This document shows positions 11,845 through 17,121 of a stretch of DNA of 17,121 nt, in pieces. Position 1 is the first letter of the stretch. Each line of letters opens with the position of its first letter. Below the pieces are notes generated by a model that made no database searches, was not told where the DNA came from, and was given only the letters and a program-made list of their open reading frames with translations. The stretch is from positions 1 to 17,121 of the forward strand of contig CAZJRM010000107.1 in NCBI GenBank assembly GCA_964547975.1. Direction: 5' to 3'. The DNA is from CAYJPV01 sp964547975. GTDB lineage: Bacteria > Acidobacteriota > Vicinamibacteria > Vicinamibacterales > JAKQTR01. A program made the position numbers and the translations under genes.

Positions 11845-14601
11845 TCAGCGCGACAGCCAGTAGCTGATCTTCACCATCAGCACGTTGTCCGGGCGCGTCT
11901 GCCACAGGTCCGTCCAGTTGCGGCGGTACGAACCCTCCCAGCCCCGCGCCTCGCCCGTCCGTCCCTGCGCCCACACCACATACAGCGACGACCCCGGCTT
12001 GTACTCCCAGCGCGCGACGATGTTCGACCGGAATTCCTGGAATCGGAAGTCAGGATCGCCGAAGGTGTAGGAGGCGCCCGCGGCTCCGTTGCCGGCGCCC
12101 GTCTCGGTCACGCTGTACCGGCCGGCGTCCGCGTCCCGCGACAGTTCATCCGCGCCGAATCGGTGGAAACGCTGTTCGTACGACGACGCCAGCGTGTCGG
12201 TGGCGCGCCGGAACTGCGAGTAGCGGCCCGTGGCGGCAAACGGACTCGCATAGAGCTGCAGCGTGAGTTCGGGCGTGATCGTCAGGTTCGCCCGCAGCGT
12301 CGTTTCCCACACACGCTGCTCGATGCGGCCGAGCAACCAGCGCGGCGAGCCGGCGGCGGACCTCGTCGCGACGTACTGCAGGTCGTTGGTGGACGCGGTG
12401 TAGCCCAGCGCCGCCGTCAGCAACATCCCGTTGGTCGGCCGGAACCTCATCGACGTGCCGAACTCCCACGTGTCGGATCCGCCCTCCGTGGTCCACACGC
12501 GCGCGCCGTCCACGGCGGCGCTGATGCGGCGGGCCGAGTCCGATCCGACGGTCAGTTCGGTGTTCCACGTGGTGCCCATCCGCAGCGCCGGTCCGCCGCG
12601 CAACGCGCGCGTGTCGACCAGTTCGTCGTGGCGCACTTCGCCCGACACCCGCCAGCGATTCCTCAACTGCGCCCCCGTCTCGATCGAGTACCCCTTCCGG
12701 GTCTGCAGGCCGCCGAAGTCCCAGTGGTCGTCCCGTTCGACCTGCACCTCGTAGCTTCGGAACACGCCGCGCGGCTTCGACTCGGCCCAGCCGACGGCAA
12801 TCTCGTTGGCAATGAGGTCGGCCTGGCGCAGGTAGCCGACATCGTTGATCTCGAAGCCCGGCGAGAACCAGCGCAGGTTGTTGGCGAGACGGAACCGGCC
12901 CGATTCGGACCGCCCCACGTGCATCTGGCCCCCGTGGCCCGAGAGCGACGTCTTCGTCTCGTCCACGCCAAGATGCGACGCGCCCGGGCGCTGGAAGTAG
13001 TGCACCGAGCGCGTCTGCAGCGCGGTGATGGCGCGCGCGTCGCCGGTCACATGGCTCCCCGCCGCACTGGCGGACACGAGCCATTCGCGATCGCCCGTGT
13101 ACCGCACGAAGTCGATGCCGCCCGTCGTCGCCTGCGAGGGCAGGAACCGCAGCGCCTCGTCTGAAATCCAGCGGTGCGTCGACGTGAACATCGCGCCGAG
13201 GCTCGTCTGGCCCTTGCCCCAGTCCTTGTGGACGCGCGCGACGGTGTAGCTGCCCGCGGGCTCCACCGTCACGTCGCGCGACCCTCCCGCGATGCCGGTG
13301 ACGGACACCGCTTCCTTCTGCGTCACACTCTGCAGCACCGCGACGGACAGGCCGTTGTCCGTCTTGCCCGTCACCTTGGCCGCGCCCAGGATCGTCGTGC
13401 TCTCGGGAATCTCCGCGAACTCGCCGTCCTCCAGTGACGGTGAGTACGACGGGGCCTCGCCGATGCGGCGCGAATGGAACAGCCGGCCGTTGTTGTCGAT
13501 CTCCCACGACAGGATCGTGCGGCCTTCGAGGAAGAAGGGACGCTTCTCTTCGTAGAACGTCTCGAACGCCGTCAGGTTCATGACCGACGGATCGGCCTCG
13601 ACCTGGCCGAAGTCCGGGTTCACCGTGGCGTCGAGCGTAAAGTTGGACGACACGCCGACCTTCGCATCGAGGCCGCCGGCCAGGTGCGCGGTGGTGCCGC
13701 CGTCGCCCGAGCCCGAGCCCGACCGCGCCTTGCCGAGCATGTGCGGCAGCAGCTCGATGTGGCGCGAATGCGGCAGGTCCTTGATGCCGTGCAGTTCGCC
13801 GAGCTGGTGCATCCGCCCGGTGTTCTGTTTCGGGATGAGCTGCCACTGGCTCTCTTCCTGCAGGCGCGCGATCCAGCGCCACGCGTGCATGCCCCACACC
13901 TGCTCCTGCTGGGGGCCGAAGCGCAGCTGGTTCATCGGGATGCGGAACTCGGCGGTCCAGCCGCGGTCGTCGTGGGCCACCTTGCCGTCCCACACGGCAT
14001 CCCAGGTGGTGTCCCACTCGTCTTCGCCGTTGCCGAGGATGAGGTCGATCTTCGCGCCGCCGGCCGTGAGGTCGAATTCGAATCCGGTGCGCTTGTCGTT
14101 GTAGCTGTCGAAGCAGATACCGACCATGTCGACCGCGAAACTGTTGAAGTCGTCGCGGCGGCCGGGGAAGCGGTTCACCTTCGAAGGATCGTCATACGCG
14201 CGGATCGCGAAGTAGAGGTTGCGATCGTCGTAGAAGATCTTGAGTTCGGTGGGCTGCGTGGGCGCGCTGCCTTCGTTGGGCGTCTGCTGCGTGAAGTCGC
14301 CGGCCCACGTCCCGAGCGTCCAGGCCTCATCGTCCAAGCGGCCGTCGATGTTGGGCGCCTTGCCTTGGAGCCGTTCGGCGCGATACACCCGCGGCGGATA
14401 CTTGCGGCCGGCTGCGGCCAGCGCGGCCGCATCCATCGGGATGGTGTCTTTCGAGGCTGCGGGCGTCGGCCCCTGCGGCGGGGCGGCTGTCGGAACGGGT
14501 GTTTGGCGCGCGTCGGCGGGCGAGGTGGCCAGGAGCCCGAGCGTCACGGCGGCCAGGAGGTTGAAGAGCAGGCGGATATGAGAACGGATAGACGACGACA
14601 T
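11845..14601 (-). CDS. Outer-membrane CBM9/DUF5916 protein
   Basis: A 918-residue protein. A signal peptide covers about residues 1-32 (LLFNLLAAVTLGLLATSPADA). A low-complexity Pro/Ala segment follows, then a CBM9-like domain beginning PNIDGRLDDEAWTLG (about 83-97) with LKIFYDDRNLYFAIRAYDDP and GWTAEFRIPMNQLRFG. The remainder is the DUF5916 region, opening with NFTLDATVNPDFGQVEADPS and ETFYEEKRPFFLEG, then many alternating strands typical of an outer-membrane beta-barrel to the C terminus (VLMVKISYWLSR). The family is very frequent in Acidobacteriota, Gemmatimonadota and Bacteroidota and is thought to act at the outer membrane, perhaps in glycan or peptide handling; no substrate is known. It is divergent from the AHSA1 gene. 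Confidence 0.9.
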   Translation of the reverse strand: MSSSIRSHIRLLFNLLAAVTLGLLATSPADARQTPVPTAAPPQGPTPAASKDTIPMDAAALAAAGRKYPPRVYRAERLQGKAPNIDGRLDDEAWTLGTWAGDFTQQTPNEGSAPTQPTELKIFYDDRNLYFAIRAYDDPSKVNRFPGRRDDFNSFAVDMVGICFDSYNDKRTGFEFDLTAGGAKIDLILGNGEDEWDTTWDAVWDGKVAHDDRGWTAEFRIPMNQLRFGPQQEQVWGMHAWRWIARLQEESQWQLIPKQNTGRMHQLGELHGIKDLPHSRHIELLPHMLGKARSGSGSGDGGTTAHLAGGLDAKVGVSSNFTLDATVNPDFGQVEADPSVMNLTAFETFYEEKRPFFLEGRTILSWEIDNNGRLFHSRRIGEAPSYSPSLEDGEFAEIPESTTILGAAKVTGKTDNGLSVAVLQSVTQKEAVSVTGIAGGSRDVTVEPAGSYTVARVHKDWGKGQTSLGAMFTSTHRWISDEALRFLPSQATTGGIDFVRYTGDREWLVSASAAGSHVTGDARAITALQTRSVHYFQRPGASHLGVDETKTSLSGHGGQMHVGRSESGRFRLANNLRWFSPGFEINDVGYLRQADLIANEIAVGWAESKPRGVFRSYEVQVERDDHWDFGGLQTRKGYSIETGAQLRNRWRVSGEVRHDELVDTRALRGGPALRMGTTWNTELTVGSDSARRISAAVDGARVWTTEGGSDTWEFGTSMRFRPTNGMLLTAALGYTASTNDLQYVATRSAAGSPRWLLGRIEQRVWETTLRANLTITPELTLQLYASPFAATGRYSQFRRATDTLASSYEQRFHRFGADELSRDADAGRYSVTETGAGNGAAGASYTFGDPDFRFQEFRSNIVARWEYKPGSSLYVVWAQGRTGEARGWEGSYRRNWTDLWQTRPDNVLMVKISYWLSR

Positions 14602-14666
14602 TATCCGCGAAGGCTACCGTGCGGCGTGCGCGCGGGTCAATCGGCATGCGACGACGCTCCGCAGCG

Positions 14667-14753
14667 AAAAGGGGGCCAGGCCCCCTTCCCGCGTCGCTGA
14701 AAAGGGGCCAGGCCCCGTTTCTCGCACTGCCGAAAGGGGGCCTGGCCCCCTTT
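14667..14753. repeat. Palindromic repeat, locus 8 (three arms)
   Basis: Three arms in series: 14667-14687 (A4-G5-CCAGG-C5-T2), 14700-14720 (A4-G4-CCAGG-C4-G-T3) and 14733-14753 (A3-G5-CCTGG-C5-T3). Both spacers are 12 nt and lack the AGGTCWGACC motif. The array lies between divergent start codons (DUF5916 on minus, AHSA1 on plus), so it is promoter-proximal for both genes and not a terminator of either. The rest of this 172-nt gap (14602-14666, 14754-14773) shows nothing else I recognise. Confidence 0.9.
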
Positions 14754-14773
14754 CTGGTGTTACGCTGGAGGGC

Positions 14774-15211
14774 ATGTCCGACCCCGCGCTCGTCGTTTCA
14801 GTCACGCGGCGGTTCGCCGCGCCTGCCGACAGGGTCTTCGATGCCTGGCTCGACCCTGCCGGCGCGGGGCGCTGGCTGTTTGCCACGCCTGCGGGGCGGA
14901 TGGTGAAGGTCGACATTGACGGCCGCGTGGGTGGCCATTTCCTGCTCGTCGATTGTCGGGACGGTGAAGACGTCGCGCACGTCGGCGAGTTCTTGGAGAT
15001 TTCGCGTCCTGGCCGTCTGGTCTTCCGCTTCGGTGTCCCGAAGTACTCACCGGCTCGCGACAGGGTTGAGCTCGACATCTCGGCCCGACCGGACGGATGC
15101 GAGTTGGTACTGACCCACACGTTGACCCCCGGCATGGAGGAGTGGGTTCCGAAGGTCGAAGAGGGTTGGCGCGGCATCTTGAATGGTCTCGCCGCCTACC
15201 TCGGCGGCTGA
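14774..15211 (+). CDS. SRPBCC / AHSA1-like protein
   Basis: A 145-residue protein of the AHSA1-type START-like (SRPBCC) superfamily. The fold is shown by VTRRFAAPADRVFDAWLDPA (10-29), the tryptophan WLFATPAG, VDIDGRVGGHFLL, GEFLEISRPGRLVFRF, then CELVLTHTL and the final helix VEEGWRGILNGLAAYL. Such small proteins have a deep hydrophobic cavity and are often linked to ligand binding or stress; no specific ligand can be read. The ATG is only three to four bases after GGAG (14767-14770), and it starts 20 nt after the last palindromic arm. Confidence 0.88.
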   Translation: MSDPALVVSVTRRFAAPADRVFDAWLDPAGAGRWLFATPAGRMVKVDIDGRVGGHFLLVDCRDGEDVAHVGEFLEISRPGRLVFRFGVPKYSPARDRVELDISARPDGCELVLTHTLTPGMEEWVPKVEEGWRGILNGLAAYLGG

Positions 15212-15215
15212 CACG

Positions 15216-15270
15216 AAAAGGGGGCCTGGCCCCCTTTTCGCGGTTCCGAAACGGGGCCTGGCCCCGTTTT
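15216..15270. repeat. Palindromic repeat, locus 9 (two arms, one with compensatory change)
   Basis: The arm 15216-15238 is the full consensus A4-G5-CCTGG-C5-T4. The arm 15249-15270 is A3-C-G4-CCTGG-C4-G-T4: the fifth G of the left side has become C, and its partner on the right has become G, so pairing is kept. The spacer is 10 nt without the AGGTCWGACC motif. It starts 4 nt after the AHSA1 gene stop. Confidence 0.9.
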
Positions 15271-15290
15271 CCTTGACGGCGGAGAGACTG

Positions 15291-15824
15291 ATGGCTCGCG
15301 TGACACGTTCGGCGACGCTGATCGCCCTCCTGGTGCTGGCGGCAGCGACGGCTCGTGCCCAGGCGCCGCAATCCGACCCGGCCCCCGCCCTCGCGCCGCT
15401 CCGCTTCCTGAACGGCACCTGGGAGACGCTAGACGACTCGGAGGGGACGACCGGCAAGGCGACGTTCGAGGTGCAGCTGGGCGACCGGGTGATGCTGCGG
15501 AGGAGCTACGCGCATACGCCGGCGTCGGCACGCGGTCCCGCGTCCTTCCATGAAGACCTCATGGTGATCTCGGTCGACGCCGCAGGCGGTCTCCGGGCGG
15601 ACTACTGGGACAACGACGGGCTCGTCATTCGGTATGCGGTGTCAACTCACGCCGCCGGGACGGCTGTCTTCGTCAGCGAAATCGCGGCTGGCCAGCCGCG
15701 CTACCGGCTGTCGTATTCGACGGTGGCGAACGGCAACGTGAAGGGCGAGTTCGCGGTTGCCCCTGCCGGAAATCCAGACGCATTCAGGGCCCGTCTCACC
15801 TGGGAGGCGCGACGCGCGAGGTAG
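15291..15824 (+). CDS. Small secreted protein of unknown function
   Basis: A 177-residue protein with a signal peptide (MARVTRSATLIALLVLAAATARA, cleavage near residue 23). The mature part opens LRFLNGTWETLDDSEGTTGKATFEVQLGD (written here as LRFLNGTWETLDDSEGTTGK then ATFEVQLGD), continues with beta strands VMLRRSYAH, LMVISVDAAGGLRADYWDND, FVSEIA, RYRLSYSTV and ends RARLTWEARR. The WE/GTW start and the alternating strands resemble lipocalin-like or DUF1579-like small beta-barrels, but I cannot assign a family with certainty. GGAGAG at 15281-15286 supports ATG 15291; a longer frame from 15183 would read through the palindromic repeat and is rejected. Confidence 0.75.
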   Translation: MARVTRSATLIALLVLAAATARAQAPQSDPAPALAPLRFLNGTWETLDDSEGTTGKATFEVQLGDRVMLRRSYAHTPASARGPASFHEDLMVISVDAAGGLRADYWDNDGLVIRYAVSTHAAGTAVFVSEIAAGQPRYRLSYSTVANGNVKGEFAVAPAGNPDAFRARLTWEARRAR

Positions 15825-15881
15825 CGGGGCCCGGACCGCTCGGCACGGCCGGCCGGCCGCACGGCGGTGTCTAATCCGAAT

Positions 15882-17121
15882 ATGACGCTGCCGCTGGCGC
15901 GATTCTCCACCGCCTTCCTGCTGTTGCTGCCCGCCGTGTTGGGCTCCGGCGGTCTGACCGCCGAGGCGCGCTCGCCGGCGGCAGCCGGCATCTTCAAGGC
16001 CGGCATCGCCCGCATCGACATCACCCCGGACCACCCGGTGGCGCTCCAGGGTTACCAGAATCCGGAGCACCGCATCAGCGAAGGGGTGCACGACCGGCTC
16101 TACGCGAGGGCCGTGGCGCTCATCGGTGAGCAGGCGCGGCTCGTGCTGGTCTCGGCCGATCTCGCATCGTTCATGTTCGGCCCGTACCAACAGCGCCTCG
16201 TGGCCGAGCGTGTCGGCCTGCAGCCGGACGAGATCCTGCTCTGCGCGATTCACACCCACAGCGGGCCGCAGCTCTCGTTGAATCCTGATTACCCGCACCC
16301 GGAGAACGCGCGATACACCGATACGCTCACGACGAAGCTCGCGATGGTCGTCGAGCAGGCGATCCGCGCTGCCGAACCCGTTGTGGTCCGCGTCGGGCAT
16401 GCGGTGTCGCATGTCGGTCTCAGCAGGCGGCTGGAGCTGCCCGACGGGACAATCGAGATGGCGCCGAATCCCGGCGGCGTTGCGGATCCTGAGGTCCTCG
16501 CCCTTCGGCTGGAGCGGAAGGGCGGGGCACTGCTTGGGGTGCTGTTCAGCTACGCGTGCCACTCGCGCTCCTTGCGAGCGGCGAACCGGTTGGTGAGCGG
16601 CGACGTCCTGGGGATCGCGGAGCAGCACGCCGAGGCGCGACTCGGCGGCGCGTTCGTGGCCGCCTTCGCCGGCGCGTCGGCCGACGTCGATCCCGCGCGC
16701 GTCGTCGATGGATTCGACTCCGCGGCGGGAGACGCGCCCGAGACCGTCCGGCAAGGGCGGTCGCTTGGTGAGGCGGTGGTTGAAGCCGCCACGGCGGCGA
16801 CCACGCCGGCGACCGGTTTTCCGTTCCGGGTGGCCGTCGCGGACGTGCCCCTGCCGAGCACGCGCGGTCCTGCACGCGCGATCCGGGTGGTGGCGGCGAG
16901 CCTCGGGGACGTGGGGCTTGCGGCGTTCGAGTGCGAGACTTCGGTGGAGATTGGGCTGGCCGTCAAGAAATCTTCACCGTTCCGGCACACATTCGTGGCG
17001 ACGGTGTGCCATGCCTGGGGAGGGTACCTGCCGGCAACGAGGCAGTATCCCGAGGGGGGATACGAGGTCGATCACAGCCCTTACGCGGCCGGTGCCGCCG
17101 ACGAACTCGCCCGGGTGGTGA
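15882..17121 (+). CDS. Neutral/alkaline ceramidase-like secreted hydrolase, 3' end beyond window
   Basis: An open frame of 413 codons that runs off the right edge without a stop. A signal peptide is visible (MTLPLARFSTAFLLLLPAVL, cleavage near residue 29). Motifs of the neutral ceramidase N-terminal family appear in order: KAGIARIDITPD (39-50), CAIHTHSGP (121-129, HTHSGP zinc-ligand block), SYACHSRSL (223-231), SGD (239-241), FAGASADVDP (262-271) and near the end GYLPATRQYPEGGYE (381-395). The last motif usually lies close to the C terminus of these proteins, so little is missing. Members hydrolyse N-acyl amide bonds such as in ceramide, using zinc, outside the cytoplasm; bacterial relatives may have other amide substrates. 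The start is the first ATG before the signal peptide and lacks a clear ribosome-binding site. Confidence 0.85.
   Translation, partial: MTLPLARFSTAFLLLLPAVLGSGGLTAEARSPAAAGIFKAGIARIDITPDHPVALQGYQNPEHRISEGVHDRLYARAVALIGEQARLVLVSADLASFMFGPYQQRLVAERVGLQPDEILLCAIHTHSGPQLSLNPDYPHPENARYTDTLTTKLAMVVEQAIRAAEPVVVRVGHAVSHVGLSRRLELPDGTIEMAPNPGGVADPEVLALRLERKGGALLGVLFSYACHSRSLRAANRLVSGDVLGIAEQHAEARLGGAFVAAFAGASADVDPARVVDGFDSAAGDAPETVRQGRSLGEAVVEAATAATTPATGFPFRVAVADVPLPSTRGPARAIRVVAASLGDVGLAAFECETSVEIGLAVKKSSPFRHTFVATVCHAWGGYLPATRQYPEGGYEVDHSPYAAGAADELARVV

Noticed and set aside
12146..14017. 623-codon frame inside the DUF5916 gene
   Set aside because: Shadow of the DUF5916 reading frame; Arg/His/Pro-rich with no recognisable motif.
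2888..15270. CRISPR array
   Set aside because: The repeats are dispersed between genes over 12 kb rather than in a regular array, and no cas genes are present.
15183..15290. Longer N terminus of the small secreted protein starting at 15183
   Set aside because: It would translate palindromic repeat locus 9 and overlap the AHSA1 gene; the ATG at 15291 has a ribosome-binding site and begins a signal peptide.
15847..15858. Triple GGCC palindrome between the secreted protein and the ceramidase-like gene
   Set aside because: No T run follows and the simple GGCC repetition is expected in GC-rich DNA; no support for a terminator or operator.
15642..16754. 370-codon minus-strand frame opposite the ceramidase-like gene
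   Set aside because: The plus-strand frame from 15882 has signal peptide and all ceramidase motifs and simply lacks a stop within the window.

Overview
This is a GC-rich window, with third codon positions almost always G or C. It looks chromosomal and probably comes from an Acidobacteriota genome of the Vicinamibacteria type, likely a metagenome assembly. I infer this from the outer-membrane CBM9/DUF5916 protein, the secreted CBM9-esterase and ceramidase-like enzymes, the Uma2 nuclease and the many small accessory genes. No rRNA or tRNA gene fixes the taxonomy. A run of ten Ns at 6089-6098 marks a scaffold join.

Left part (1-7.9 kb) is an accessory zone. It opens with an SMC/Rad50-like ATPase carrying a CxxC zinc-hook-like motif, translationally coupled to a small HEPN-like protein. 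That pair is the best candidate for a defence-type system here. Next come a DUF4160-DUF2442-XRE cassette and a Uma2 nuclease facing it. A secreted thermonuclease follows, preceded by a coupled 38-codon ORF with an excellent ribosome-binding site. Then come a DUF6933 gene cut by the gap, a TPR-like gene, a relic of a second DUF2442 gene, and a Phd/VapC toxin-antitoxin pair with a visible operator.

Right part (8.1-17.1 kb) looks like metabolic and envelope genes: a CBM9-like plus serine esterase fusion, a DUF932 protein, an ACT-domain protein, a large DUF5916 outer-membrane protein, an AHSA1/SRPBCC protein, a small secreted protein, and a neutral-ceramidase-like enzyme running off the right edge.

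The most unusual structure is intergenic. A palindrome of the form A4-G5-CCWGG-C5-T4 occurs at nine loci (15 arms plus one truncated arm). In four loci, two arms are separated by exactly 21 nt, and that spacer carries its own conserved small palindrome, GGTCWGACC. A fifth locus keeps one arm plus the spacer. Seven loci sit just after stop codons, in two of them beginning on the last base of the TGA. Two sit between divergent genes, so simple termination does not explain all of them. One arm pair shows a compensatory base change. A second module of about 60 bp, centred on the near-palindrome TGCAGAATCYGCA, precedes two of the repeats and also stands alone once. Together these look like a composite REP/REPIN-like repeat system.
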